Source: Saururus chinensis
Taxonomy: Eukaryota > Streptophyta > Magnoliopsida > Piperales > Saururaceae
Direction: 5' to 3'
NCBI GenBank assembly: GCA_035235625.1
Contig: CP141149.1
Coordinates: 28,637,753-28,701,752 of the forward strand
DNA: 64,000 bases
Below are positions 1 to 13,044 of the stretch, in pieces. Made by a program: the position numbers and the translations under genes. The stretch's first letter is position 1. Each line of letters starts with the position of its first letter. Below the pieces are notes generated by a model that worked only from the letters and a program-made list of their open reading frames with translations, did no database searches and was not told the origin of the DNA.

Positions 1-782
1 ATCGACCAAAACAGTCGTCCGGCGGAAAAATAGGGCAGAGAGGGGGATGAGGACGGGGGGCGGAACGGAGGCCCACCGGGCCGGGAGGAGTGGCTCCTCG
101 CTGTCGCCGGCCCAGGGCGGAGCTGTGGCCGGCCGGTTGGGCCGAGCCGGCCCGTGGCGGCAGCGGAACGGCGTGAAATAGACGGGCGGCAAACAGGGGC
201 AGCAGAGAGAAGGGGAGCGGGACAGCGGAGCTGGGGCCGTACGGGGCCGGGGGGAGTATCCTCCTGCCGTCGCCGGCCGGCCCTCACCGGCTCACGGCGA
301 CGACGGAATCGCAAATCACAGACAAAGGGAGGCTAACCGGAAAAGAGGGCGGCGTGGCCGTGGGCGGCCGGGGCAGTGGCCCTTCGGCGTCGCACCGCCG
401 GGGCGGAGCCTGTGCCGGCGTCTTGCGGCCTGCCGGCGGCCGGGCACACTAAGTAGACGGAAAGGGGTGGCGGTGGTACTGTTCACCCAATTCCGGATCG
501 GGCCGAGCCCGATCTTTTATCTGTTCTCCTTTATTTTTTTCCCACTTACGTCCCCAATGCGCGTTAACCCACTGGTTACGCGTTAAACCTCCAAAATTTG
601 CGCCATAAGCGCGCAGCGAGGCCCGTGGCCCGTGACTAAGCCCCACACCCGACTCTACGGGTATAAATACAGGGAAAAGACACAAATACCCATACGCTGA
701 AATGTCACATTTTCCTGCCAAAAATGACCAGAAAAATGGCAGAAAAATCCCAAAAAATCATAGAAAAATCAGGGACCTTACA
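1..782. mobile_element. end of a TGTAA...TTACA-ended element (LTR-like), continues left of window
   Basis: A GC-rich stretch (1-460) passes into an AT-rich end (about 480-782) that finishes in TTACA exactly where a gag-protease reading frame starts at 783. Positions 530-782 closely match 62,875-63,128 in the same orientation, including a shared TATAAATA-containing block and a run of AAAAATC-type repeats next to the end. The end read backwards starts TGTAAGGTCCCTGA, with TG/CA termini as in an LTR. No coding domain is seen. It may be a solo LTR or the end of a larger non-autonomous element; the other end is outside the window. Confidence 0.6.
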
Positions 783-2848
783 GATTGACACTCGTACCAA
801 GGTCAAGGAGGGCTCTATAGATGGAGTGATCACCTATGACACAAAAAATAGTGGGTACTCCAGGGTCCTTATACTTAGGTGGGGTGTCAAACTTCAAAAT
901 AGAGCTTACTTGCTCGGTGAGAAAGACCTTCTTAGACACATGAGTCTTGGATTTACGCTTTTGAGTGCATAGGTCTTTGAGAAACTTAGCATAAGTAGGG
1001 ACTTGCTTAATGGCTTCTATGAGGGGGAGATTAATTTTGACTTGTTTAAAAGTTTCAAGAATCTCATCAGTCCTAGTTGTGCTTTTTCTAAATGGTGGGG
1101 CCATGTCAAGACACTGAGGAAAAGGTGCCCTAGGGATATAAGATTCATCGGAAGTGGTCTTAGACTGTGGCTCTGAGGAAGGGGAAGGAGATACAAACTC
1201 CTTCTCATGTGGTGCACTAACTTCTACTTGAGGTTCATTAGGGGCTACCCTCTCGAACTCCTCACTCCTATCATCTGTCACTGGTGTCCCCCCAACACTC
1301 TTGTCAACAATCCTCCCACTCCTAAGGGTCATTATGGAATTAACTTGTTCATTAGAGGGAGGAGCTCCCTCTACTTGAAATTGACCTTTAGGGTTTGGTA
1401 GGGGTTGACTTGGCAACGTTCTCATCTCTCTCTTGTTAATAACATTCGCTAGTTGTCCAATTTGGGCTTCTAACTTTGCTATAGATTGTGTGTGAGAGTA
1501 AAGAAGTTGGGATTGAGATTGAAGGCCTTGCAAGGCACTCAAGACCTTTTCTTCAAAACCTGGACTCTTATTGGGTTGGACATATGGAGGTTGCACTTGA
1601 GGTTGGTGGATAGGGGCTGGTAGGACTTGGAATGGTTGCCTAGGGGGTTGGTTACCCATAACCCCTTGGTTTTGTGTCTGTCAAGAAAAGTTAAGATGAT
1701 TCCTCCACTCAGGGTTATATGTATTTGAAAATGGATTGTTCTCAGCCCTAGGGAAGGATTGGGTGACATTCACATAGTCTTGGACAAGCTCAGGAAATTG
1801 AGAGGCAGAGGGGCACTCAATGATAGTATGGGCTGGGCTAAGGAATATTGTACATGCATCTTGAGTAAAGGGAGTGAGCTGATGGGTTGAAGTCATAAGG
1901 AGGTCCAGCTTCCTACTCAAAGTATCAACTTTAGAGGATATGTCTAATGGGTTTTTGACTTTATACAAGCCACCCTTAGAGGGGGCATTGTTCAATGTAG
2001 ATAATCCACTCTCATTTATATTCAACGCAACATGTTGAAGAGAATTTTCACTCAAGTCCTCAAAAAGTTTTCATGCCTCATTTTCATTTTTTAATAAGAA
2101 GGTACCTCCACAACTTGCATCAACAAGATGACGGTTTTGTTCAGTAAGACCCTCATAAAAACGTTGCACTAATTGTCACTTAGGGACAGCATGAACACCT
2201 CCTAAGAAGGTCCTTAAGTCTATCTCAACTCTCATGGAACTGTTCAGTGGGAAGTTGGACAAAAGTGTTTATGACCTTTCTCATTTGGTTGGTCTTACCT
2301 GTGGGGAAGTACTTTTTAAGGAACTCTTGTTGCATTTGGGCCCATGTTATGATAATGTTTAACTCTAATGAGTGAAGTCATTCCTTAGTCTTATCTTTCA
2401 ATGTGAAAGGAAAAAGGTGAAGTTTAACAGCTTCATTGGTTAAATTTGAGAGCTTAAAAGTTGTGCATATTTCCAAGAAGTCATCTAGGTGCTTATACGG
2501 GTTTTCATTATTAAGCCCATAAAAAGATGGAAGCATTTGAATGACATTGGGCTTAATTTCATAATTTTGAACAGCGGTTGCTGGCAACCTAATACATGAA
2601 AGAGAGGTGTACTCATTGGGAGTGTAATACTCCCTTAGAGTTTTAAGTGGTGCATCTACTAACTGATGTTCAGCCATAATGATGGTAGAAGTAGTGTGGG
2701 AGGAGGAATTGGTGGGAGAGTTTGGGGGTGTACGGATGTAGGTCGAGGGTAACTCAGTTCTCCTAGATGTCCTCTCAGGCTCAGGGTCAAATAGTACTAA
2801 TCGAGGGAGTAAGGAGCGACGACCACGCATACACCACAAACACACCAC
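783..2848 (-). mobile_element. Ty3/gypsy gag-protease fossil (Athila/Tat-like)
   Basis: The minus strand encodes pieces of a plant Ty3/gypsy gag. One segment near 2,380-2,570 reads like the conserved gag core (LDDFLEICTTFKL, then LHLFPFTLKDKTKEW). A proline/glutamine-rich linker follows. Near 783-850 comes the start of an aspartic protease, with ALLDLGTSVNL standing for the usual D-T/S-G-type site. The rest of pol is absent because another element abuts at 782. The copy is broken, with several interruptions. Family assignment rests on gag similarity and on the Asp-tRNA primer site just upstream. Confidence 0.75.
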
Positions 2849-3122
2849 ACAATTTTAAATGTAAAAAGGGAATAACAAGCAAAAATTAACTAGAAATAAA
2901 TCAAAATAAAGAGAGAAAAAGATCTTGCAAACCGAAGAGAAGCATTATGCTTGTCGATGTCCACTTGTGGCCACAAGTGTAGAAAGCACGATCTTCAACT
3001 CAGCCTACAAGATTAAATTAAAAGAAGGTAAGAAACTAAGAATTAACCTAAAAATTAAAGTAAATTAAATCTAAATTAGATAGAATTATCCTAATACTAA
3101 TCTAGTAACAAATCAACATCAT

Positions 3123-3139
3123 CCCCGGCAACGACGCCA
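3123..3139 (-). other. retroelement primer-binding site, tRNA-Asp type
   Basis: Read on the minus strand this is TGGCGTCGTTGCCGGGG. It matches the 3' end of plant tRNA-Asp at 16 of 17 positions, which is the usual primer site of Athila/Tat-type Ty3/gypsy elements. It lies between the LTR (higher coordinates) and the gag fossil (lower coordinates), as expected for a minus-strand element. Confidence 0.8.
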
Positions 3140-3145
3140 AAAACT

Positions 3146-4552
3146 TGATCGTTTATAATTAAACCCTTTGCAAGTGTACAAGGTTATTGTACTAGGATAA
3201 GTATTTAAGGGTTGTTGAACCTCAGGGACGGATAAATTATTACTAAATCTAAAGCGGAATTTGCTGATTAAAAACTAGAAAGAACTTAAACTTAAATTAA
3301 GCAAAAGAAAGGAATCAACTAGTTTAAAATAAGAGATTAATATGATAAAAATTACTTAGGAAATTGAATCCACTATAAAACCATAACAATTCCTTAACTT
3401 TTAATCTAAATCTAGTGTGAATATGAGCAAGTGTTCTCAGCTATAAGCTAGAATTACTTCAGAAAGAATCATTAATTAAATTCCATGACATGAACTATCT
3501 TCGACAATAGCACGAATCATCTACACTAAATTAGCTATAGGCATGACCCGTATAACTCATCCAAGTCATTAATTATCTGAACATTAAAACTATTATATGA
3601 CCATCTCATCTAAATCACAGAAATTAGAATTTATGCAAATATCAAAACCATATCAATCTATCATCTAGAAGACAATAAATCAACATAGACTTGAATAAAC
3701 GTTAAAAGCTCTTCCATTTAAAAGAAAATCTTTATCATACAATTGTCATCATTCACAACTGAGATCTAAATTAAAAATAAAAGAAACTGAAATTTATCTA
3801 TAGCTTCATCAACTCCTAAGTAAAAGAAAAGTTTAGCCTTCCATTGTAGAAGAAAGCACTTGAATCTCCTTTAAAAGCTTTGAGTTCTCTTCCATCTTCT
3901 TCTTTTTTCTCTTCATAAAATCTACTGGAATCCCTTGTTTTCAAGCCAAATATGCCTTTTTATAGGCATAAGATCCGTAGGAAGAAGTCCAATATGAAAA
4001 GGATTGAAAATTGGCTAAAACTAGGAAACTGCACATTATGCCATTCGAACGCCCTGCATGCCCGTTCGAACGCTTGAACTGAGTTTTACTTCAAAATCAC
4101 ATTATCCCAATTGAATGGTAAGTGACCCCGTTCGAACAGCTACAGTGTTTTTGCAATTTGGACAGTTTTTTTGGATAGTCCATATTATGTTCATTAAGCT
4201 TTTCTTCATGTCCATATTAATTTTCAACTCGTTTATAACTCGAAAAAGTTGTCCAAATCACTTTAAAACATGTCAAGACTATTTTGAATTATTTCAAACA
4301 TCGTTCAAGTACCTTGATAAGCGCACTTTACCTACAAAATATAAAATATCATACTTTAGACATGTATAATATAACTAAAATTCTAACTTGATTTAAATAC
4401 ATATCTAAACTACTAATAACTACAAAATTATTAATAATTAAACTAAAATATTAATTTCTGTATTAATCTAAATAAACTATAACTAACTCTTAATTAACCT
4501 ATTCTATATTAGCAAATAAGGTAAAAAAGTATATAAAATAGATATATATTTC
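3146..4552 (-). mobile_element. 5' LTR of the Ty3/gypsy fossil (borders approximate)
   Basis: AT-rich sequence next to the tRNA-Asp primer site. The inner border is taken as the TG at 3146, a few bases from the primer site. It begins with the block TGATCGTTTATAATTA, followed by a CTCAGGGACGG motif common at this position in plant Tat/Athila LTRs. The outer border near 4552 (a CA in an AT-rich run) is a guess, because the partner LTR is outside the window. About 1.4 kb. Only one copy is visible, so LTR divergence and age cannot be judged. Confidence 0.5.
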
Positions 4553-7500
4553 ATACTTATTACTTGGCCGCATTAATGAGTTCCCTTATCAGGGAGGGTA
4601 ATCTAGTATTGACTTGTAAAGAGGTAAATTGCTTGTGAGTTATTCTCTCTTTCTTTATAGAAAGTAAATATTTATATTGTATATATATAACACAAATATT
4701 TATATTGTATATATATAACACAAAATATAAATATTTACCTTCTTTGTTAAATATATACTATTTGTCTAATAGACATTAATTGTGTTTTGGCGTAGCTCCA
4801 ACAAGTTTTTACCTGAAGTTCGATTGATGGAAAACTTGAAGTTCGATAGATGTATAATAGTGAAAGGAGCTCCAGCTGCAATTCAACAAAGTTTCGGTTA
4901 CCACTATAGCTCCAACAGTTGCAAGGTAGAATTGACAACAACAAAGGCGAATGTCTAACAATAGCCAAGGCATAACACTGCAAACAGGGGTGGACAAATC
5001 GAGCATTAATTAAAGCTACCACATTTTGTGTGCCATCTCAACATTAGTTTCTCTTTTGTGGCCAGATCTGGCTCCGCTTCCTCTCCCTAAAGCAAGATCT
5101 AGATACCTCCTCCTCCTTGGAGACTTGGCTTCAATTAGGCTTTTGGTTAGTTGTTAAAAAGGGGTACTTTTTTATAAAAAAATAATACTTTTACATAAAA
5201 ATACACATATAAATTTTGATTAGTGTAAGTGAACCCATGTGAACTTTATATGGGACTTATTTTTAAAGTCTAAGCAAAACATTTTTGTAAGTTTTTGTAT
5301 GTGTTTGTCATTGAAATATCACTATCCTATTTTTATCCTAATAAAATCTTTAAAGTTAATATCAAAATTTTGGCTTTTCTTGTACTCCACACGGCGCCGC
5401 AAAGTGTGGTGATGCGCCACCTTCTTCTTCTTTTTTTTTTATTTATCCTTATCTTCAAATGGGTATATTTTTTTACCATAAACTCGGATTTGCACGTTTT
5501 TGGTATCGTTGGTTTCTTTTCAATGAGCCCTACAATATATGACTATTCATGGTCATTTATCTCACCCTTTTCAAGTGGGGCCTACTCCTTATGATGCATT
5601 TCTTGAGGTTGTAACTTACAATCTTGATATCTGATTTAAATGTTTTGGGGCTCGTTATGCTCGCCTTTTAAAGCTTTATCAACACACTAAACTTTTACCT
5701 CATAACATTCTAAAAGATAGTTCATAAACTATAATTATTATAAAACTTGACGTGTCGAAGCCAATTCGATGGGTCTGTAAGTTTGGGTCAGATCAGGGTA
5801 GTTTAGGATATCTAATCTTCATACAATAACTAAAAGAAAGTCTTACCTTCTAAGAAAGGATGCAATCCCCATATGAAGAGAATCTGTGTAACACTATAAA
5901 AAATATTATAATGAGCCAACGAAATAATATGTATCTAAAGATTCTGACAACAATTATGTCTAAAAGTTCAAATTAATCACATAAAGAAGATAATTAAAGT
6001 TCAGTTCTACATTTGTTAGTATGTTGATTCCTCATAGGACTCTAATTCACATCCACAAAGAAAGGTGGACTCTAATTCACATCCACAAAGAAAGGTTTAC
6101 CCGTCTAATCTCATGGAAGGTGACATCTACCAACTGCAAACAAATTATCGGCTACAAACCTAAGGATCACATATTCACCATTTTTATAACATGCCACCAA
6201 TAACATTTTCATTTTCCTTTCTAATAATCAACAATCTAGTTGATGAGACATCACAAAGCCATCAAGCTCGTGAATTTAAATTAATCATATGGAGGAAATA
6301 CAACACAAATTTCCTAGTGAAAAATACCACCTGATTAACAACGTATAACCAGTGAATGGATTCAACAGAAAAAAGTTCTAAACATCATAGTAAAGGATAA
6401 AATAAAGAATGTTTAAAGTAAAAAAAAAAGGTGAAACACACAAATTTAAAATATTATGTCAAAGTATGCATTATAATTTATAAAGCGAGGAGAATATTTT
6501 TACTACTCTCATCAAGATCACCTAAAATTAATTCAAATATTGTTATAGCATCTCTAAGCTATTCTAACATGCCAACAACATTTTCATATTTCTTTTAACA
6601 TGACAACTTGAACAAACATCGTAAAGGTAGTAGACATTTTCACTACTAGCATTTTCATGGTTGTTCCTATCTTTAAATTTTAACATGGCCGAAAACATAT
6701 CAGTTATCACATTGAAAGTATTTTTACAATGGAAGCCATTCTAAACATAAAACATTAAAAAAAAATTATGTGTTTTTTTTTAAAATTTGAAATGTAACCT
6801 CAAACTTATATATGCAGCATAGAATGCAATGGGTTTGAGGCCTTTCAAATACATGTAAATTTTACACATTTATACCCTGATTGTCAATCAGGGTTCACCC
6901 TCACATGGCGCCATAGTTAAAAAAAGAGGCCTGTTGGATCCAACAATCCACCTATGCAATTAATTATGATTGTTTCCCTCCCTCATTTTGAAGATTTGAT
7001 TTAAAATGCGTATTATTATCTTTTGGGCATTTTCCCCATATTTTAAAAATTAATTTAGGGTTTGTGTTTTAGTTAATTTTGGAAGGTTTTAAAACCTTAA
7101 TTGGTACTGCCCCACCTTTAAATTATAGATGTGGAAAGGGAAATTATTTACTCTCGAAGTACCCTCCAAAATTTGTGTATGTACCATCAATCTTTAGGAT
7201 TGAGGGCTCTTATAAAGTGGGAGTAAATCCACATGGCACTCGGGAATCAGTCTACTTTTCCACTATTCACAAGTTAGAATTAGATACAAATCATCATCAA
7301 AGTTGAGGCGGATGCCTACTCAGTCACAGCAAAAGATGAAATACCTATTTACATGCACATTCTGAAAACAGTAGGTATATAGCTTCTAGAAAAATAATCC
7401 TGCAAACCAATTTTTGTAAGAAAGTAGCTATTCAAACCCTAGTTTTTTCCTATATACCTCAAACAAAAGCAAAAACATAGTAATTTTTTTTACTTTTATA

Positions 7501-9494
7501 CCCTCTTATCTCCCATTGGCTTACTCATCCTTCCCTCGTGACTTAACCAAAGAAATATTAACTTGTCTTCCCTATTCTCTCCATGCCAAAATCAGATCCG
7601 CCGTCGACAAGTACTATATCTCCAGCGAGTATGGTAACTATGACAACCCTCCATCTTCTTCATTTCCTCCATCCCTCTTCTAGCATTTGGCAGTAGCTCT
7701 GGCGAGTATTTTAGCTCCGATGACGAGTTTGATTGTACCAATAACTTTGAAGAATTACTATCTGAGTTTTGCCCCTGCCAGATCTTTAAGCACTTGACAG
7801 GGACTTAAATTCTCCGTCTCTTTATACAATGGTTGATAGGGGGCGCCCCTTGGTAAAACACAGATAATAACTTTTAAGAGTTATTGTATGAGTTTGGCGC
7901 GCGGGGGGGTGGGGAGGGGCCGGGGACAACCTAAATAATAAAGTACTCAACTGGGACTTGGATTCAACTGGGACTTGGATTCCCTGTTAGTACACAGGCA
8001 ATAACTTTGAACTTTGAAGTCGCTAGTTGGTCCCCCTCCGCACCAAATATTAATGGATTTGATGGGGACATAAGATCCCAATATGTTTGTTCAATAGTTG
8101 GTGGGGGGCACCCCTCGCCAAAATACATACAATAACTTTGTAGGGGTACATGGACTTAAAAAATTATATTATTTTTCAAAACCGGGGTATAAATGAGAAA
8201 ATAGGTAAGTTTGACAGTTGATGCCTAAGCAACGAGGGACATTGGAAAAGACGGAGGTCTAAATGACCACGTTCTTTTTTTAATTAATTATCTATTTTGT
8301 TAGTTGTTCAAACTAAGATACACACGGCAGACAAAATGATTCTGTCTCAGTTGATTTAATGATGACAGAGAAGACCTGGTTATTGACTCTGGGAACAAAA
8401 TATGAGTTCCCAAAATATGCATCCCCCGGAGGACACAGTCATCTATAAAAATAGCGACGCTCCTTCCAAACTTATAGACAGGGTAATTCACAACTTGTGT
8501 AGAGAGAAAGAAACATTTGTGTTCCTCGAAAACCATACAATGAATTGAGTTCTATTAAGCATGAAAGGAACCAAGCACCATCACGTTCACACATAGCTCC
8601 TCTGTGCCGATTCCATTCTACTTATTCATTACAATGTTTTACAAAGCCATGATCGAGAGAAAAAAAATGACAGCAGAGTTTTGAAGTGTCATATCTTCGT
8701 TTTGGAAGGCCACCTCATAAACAAGAATATATTTCAAACAGGCTGCTCACCTAGTCGAGATCTCCTCCCATTTTGCAAGATCATCGGGCCATCTGATATA
8801 GTGGCATGCAGAAAGTATACAAAGAAAAAAGAGCAGTAAAAGCATCTTCATCAAGGACAATAGAGCAAAGCAAAATCTTGATAATTCAATGTAATAAAAT
8901 TTAAAAACAATATAAAAAGCTAAGCATTTGTAAATAATTATATCTGAACTCATGAATGCATGATAACAGAATCCCAACGCGTATGACTCGTAGACAGAGA
9001 GTAGCAGCACTGCATGCTACATTCGGGTGTAGGCTGTAGTGAAATAATGGTGTGATATTTGCAAGGCACTATTGAAAAAGCACTCACTATGCTAGCACTA
9101 TTGTAATATAAGCTCATGAACTTTCCATATACGATGTGATAATGGTAGTGTCTGATGTAAACCAAGAACAAACTAAGAGACAGAATGGACCTAACATACG
9201 TGAAAGTTAACATCAAAGAAAAACTGCATAAAAATCAGTTTGATTAATGAGACAAAAATGATGGCTTCATTATTACAATTTTAAGATAATTCGAAGCACT
9301 TGGGCTATCATCCATGTATAAATTTGTCAAATTGATGGTAATATTTTGCATTACATATGCATTTTGCAAGTAGGACTGAGTGGGTTTGTTACCATTGCTC
9401 GTTGATGAGGAAAAAAAGCTAGATAGCCGAGCAAAATAAAGAAAAAAGAAATAAAGCAGGATGGTGTGGCATTAGCAAATAACAGAAACAGGAC
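4553..9494. other. intergenic, AT-rich, no gene recognised
   Basis: No convincing coding region is seen. Contents noted: an exact 29-base tandem duplication at about 6039-6096 (ACTCTAATTCACATCCACAA...); a 19-base duplication at about 7950-7988 (CAACTGGGACTTGGATT); and a GC-rich motif around a GGGGGC(G/A)CCCC core followed by ATAATAACTTT at about 7828-7870, repeated at about 8097-8140. A block near 5,485-5,600 resembles the inner part of the MITE family described at 15.3, 17.9 and 22.9 kb. Sequence near 9,240-9,490 lies directly 3' of the epimerase gene and may include its 3' UTR. Confidence 0.5.
6039..6096. repeat. 29-base tandem duplication, two copies
   Basis: Two adjacent copies of a 29-base unit starting ACTCTAATTCACATCCAC, with no mismatch over the core. 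No function is suggested. Confidence 0.8.
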
Positions 9495-12074
9495 TTACCA
9501 GGCAACGGATTCCCAATGAATAAAACTTCCCTGACCTCTGGAGTTACTGAACTTGTAAACTGCGCCAGACACTGGGCACATAATAGAATGTCAGAATTCC
9601 AATCAAGATAAATAGAAATATTTTTAATATACCTATAAAGTAAAACAATTTAGAATGTAATAGAAGAATATATAAACAAAAATTAGATCCATTTTCTGTT
9701 AATCAGGTGTTTTAGAACCATTGATTCTACTGATGATTTGGATAATTTGCATACAATAGTACTTAGGGCCCCAATATCATTCTCGACATCTAAAACTTAT
9801 CTCAGCTCTATGGGGCCAGCTACACTAATATATACCACCATACAACAACTTACATCCTGTAGATATATTAAAACACAAGATGCCTTTTATAAAGATAATA
9901 ATGAGAAGAAGGCTGACAAAATTTAAACTACAAACGGATGGTTTGCCATAAGGGATTCTATTAGCTGCTTCTTCAGATATGCGCACAGAATAAGATGCCA
10001 TGATGATACCTTCATAACCACCAACTACTGGGTCCTCTGCTAAAAGAAGAGGTGTATCTAAATCAATGTATCTGCATCATCAAATTAAAATTATGGATGT
10101 CAAAATTAATGTAGAAAGAGAAGAAAGAAATAGAAAAGGGGTCAAGGGAAAAATACTTGAAACAACCAAGTCCAGCAGCCAAGTGACCCGCAAAGCCCAT
10201 TGCAAGTCTGGTTTCCACCATACCACCAATCATTAATTTGATGCCAGCCTTTTTGGCAACTTCTATAATCTCAATAGCTCCAAGAACCCCAACTTTAGCA
10301 AGTTTAATATTGATGACATCTGCAAGATTCCCCTCTATAATCTTATGTACATCAAGCAAACTCCTGCAACTCTCATCTGCTGCTACGGATATCCCATACT
10401 TGTCTTTAGCAGCCCTATAAACATGACGAAGACCTTCCCAATCCTCTCTATGGACGGGTTGCTCAAAGAGAATGGGAGTAACCCCCATTTCTGAAAAAAG
10501 AAAAGCAGAAAATTAAATAATAAGGACAAAAACTTCATTAAGATCTTGCTCTACATAAATTTGCGCCTCTAACTAATAGGAAATTGTATCCTCTCCAGAA
10601 ATTCAATTTCATTCAGCATCTTTAATCACACAATCCAAACGATGATGCATCCTGATATGAATAAGCAATCAAGGTTAGCTGTGTTTTAAAGTTCACCGCA
10701 AAATTTATCTAGTGTGTAAATTGTAATAAAAAATCAATTTGCTTATCAGAGCAATAAAAATAGGAAAAAAATAGCCAGAGCTATTGCTCACTACAGCTGC
10801 AGCTTCCTGGCCGTCAGGCCAGGGAGCTGCATCTCTGGGTAGACATCCTCATAAAAATAAGACTCTATTTTAGGTCAAGATGAAGACATCCGCATTGCAT
10901 GAATCTAGTTCAAAATTCTCACCATGCAACCTGTGTAGAACCTCGACTGCTTCATCAGCAGTATACCCTTCATTAGCATCCAAGATGAAAGAACAAGTTG
11001 GATGTGCGACTCGTATAGCTCGAAGAACATCAATGTCGGTTTCCAAACTCTTCCCCACCTTCAGCTTCAAGGTGCTGAAACCTTGTCTGCAATACTTGGC
11101 AGCCAACTGAGCAGCTTCTGTCGGGGAAACAATTGGAATCTGGGCCATTGCAGATAGTAGACATCACTTCAAGTGTCAAGTACCACAGAGTCATTCGTTA
11201 TGGAACATACTCAGACCATACATGTCGTTAACAAAGGAAATCACTATAATGCAAGCGATAGAACTAACCGTTATGTCAGTGGTTATGGAATTTGATGCCC
11301 CGCCAAATAACTTCCAGAGAGGAATCCGAATGCTATTAGCTACTGCGTCTATTAGTGCCATCTCAGCCCCTGCTCTGACCTTGATCACATTTGCAACCAT
11401 GCCCAGTTTAGCCGCATTTTAACACCAATTAAACACTTGCATTCACCACCACAAAGCCAATTATGCGACCCAGAAAGTGAATTTACGAGAGAGACACAGA
11501 GACAGAGACAGAGACAGAGAAGGCGGCTCAGCCCATGTCAACCCGCCTACGCGGGCCGCAGAACTGGGCCGAGTTTGCAGAGGTTGAGATTTAGGCCCAT
11601 TGAATATTATCGTTAAAAAATCCTCACCGAAGCGAATTCATGCCCGGGGAGAAGTTCCCCAATCTGGGCCATGGCAGATCCCAGCGTCGCAGAAGGGGCA
11701 CGTACGAGCCACTCGCAGGCCTCCCGCGCCTTCTCCATCGCCGTGGCCTGGTCCTCCGCGGTCACGGACGGCAACACCGGCGCCTCGCCCCAGCCGACGC
11801 TCCCGTTCCGGAGCTCCACTCGGATGGCCACGTTCTCGACCCGCTCCAGCCTCGACGACGCGATCGTGAAGGGCGCCGTCAGAGGCACGTTCAAGGGCCT
11901 CCCCTCCGCCCTCTGCACGTCCACCTTGTACGTCTCCGTCAGGCTCCGGAATCCGAAGCTCGTCGCTGCCGGCGCCGCCGAGCGGCCTCCGCACCGGACG
12001 GTGACGGCAGATGTCGAGCGGGGACGATTGAAGTCCGCAAAAGGACGGACGGCGCGGAAGAGTGGAAGAGCCAT
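9495..12074 (-). CDS. L-Ala-D/L-Glu epimerase-like enolase-superfamily enzyme, six exons
   Basis: Exons (minus): 12074-11628, 11379-11269, 11139-10923, 10490-10157, 10071-10010, 9571-9495. All introns are GT-AG and phases agree, giving 415 residues ending HWESVAW. The protein belongs to the mandelate racemase/muconate-lactonizing branch of the enolase superfamily. Visible catalytic features are the KLK pair (Lys211, Lys213), metal ligands Asp240 (DANEGY), Glu268 (FEQPVHRE) and Asp297 (DES), and Lys321 (INIKLAK). Known relatives epimerise dipeptides such as L-Ala-L-Glu; the exact plant substrate is inferred. The first 45 or so residues are rich in Arg, Ser and Ala and could be an organelle transit peptide. 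Exon 1 is much richer in GC than the rest. All key residues are present, so it looks functional. Confidence 0.9.
10798..10831. repeat. short perfect-type hairpin in epimerase intron 3
   Basis: TGCAGCTTCCTGGCC, a 4-base spacer, then GGCCAGGGAGCTGCA: 15-base arms with one mismatch, GC-rich in an AT-rich intron. It could fold in the pre-mRNA or be the remnant of a small inverted-repeat element. Confidence 0.7.
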
Positions 12075-12587
12075 CTTGGGGCAGGCGGATTTTGAATGGC
12101 CGGAGCTTGGAAAGGGGCTTAAGTAGAAGAAAGTTTTGGTACTATATTAATGCAATCACTGTGGTGTTGTTAATCTGGAGTATTAAACTACTAATTGGGT
12201 TCTAAACAAACCTTTGTTCTTGTACCGGGATCTGATTAATGGTAATAAAGAATAGTGCAGGCGAGGTGGCAATGGACATGACTCTGATGGCAAAGGACTG
12301 TTCCTTTCGGAGGGCAATTGTTTTGCTGTCTTCGGAGGTCTGCAGAGGACGTGCAGTCCGATTTGGTCGCATCGTTGGGCCCAGGAAGACAAGGCGAACT
12401 GTACGCACTGGAAGCGTGAGATGAAGTAAACTTTTAACGTCGTTTTTGAACGTCCGGATAAGACAAGACAAGGTAGGGAAGGTTTGCACGGGCACGACGA
12501 AAGCAAGGCCGAAGCCGACAACCAAGCAGCGTTCTCCTGGCTTTTGAATCAATATGAAAGCTGAGCTGTGTACACAAAACGAGAGTA

Positions 12588-12668
12588 TGTCAAGAATGGG
12601 ATTCGAACCCATGCCCTTTCGGACCAGTACCTGAAACTGGCGCCTTAGACCAACTCGGCCATCTTGAC
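12588..12668 (-). tRNA. tRNA-Leu (anticodon CAG)
   Basis: On the minus strand the sequence starts GTCAAGATGGCCGAGTTGGT and folds as a type II tRNA. The acceptor stem is GTCAAGA/TCTTGAC with A as discriminator, the anticodon stem CCAGT/ACTGG encloses the loop TTCAGGT (anticodon CAG), a variable arm is present, and the T arm contains GGTTCGAATCC. There is no intron. CCA is not encoded, as expected for a nuclear gene. A TTTT run lies just downstream on the minus strand (about 12,576-12,580) and fits a Pol III terminator. Confidence 0.95.
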
Positions 12669-13044
12669 ATGTAGTAAAATGGTCCAAAGGTATTTATTAA
12701 ACCTTTAAAACCGAATGTTAGATGCTTTTATAATTAGTTTGCTTTACCATATTATATTATCTTTCTATAAAAGGAATAAAAAATAGGTTATTAAGATATA
12801 TTAATGTGTATGTGTGTGTTGTACCCTCATTATTATATATTAAACAAAAAAATTTGTTAGATGTTAATTATGTTATTTTGTTTAATTTAAGTGATTGAAT
12901 ACTTAAACACAGTTATTTTCGTACCTTTGCAAGTATTGTGATGTAAAATCTTACTAAAAAAATTATGATCGAATCAAGCAAATCATATTATTCTTAAGAC
13001 AAAATTCGCCCTCATTAACAGTGTTTAAGATTTATTTGGGTGTC
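12669..13044. other. AT-rich spacer, nothing recognised
   Basis: Non-coding AT-rich sequence between the tRNA gene and a copia-type LTR relic. It contains a short TG-rich run near 12,806-12,822. Confidence 0.5.

Noticed and set aside
7079-7306. 75-codon open frame on the plus strand
   Set aside because: No similarity recognised, and the length is expected by chance in this sequence.
11600-12126. Long open frames on the plus strand, and a second one on the minus strand, over epimerase exon 1
   Set aside because: They are shadows of a GC-rich exon. The called frame has family similarity and correct splice phases; the others have none.
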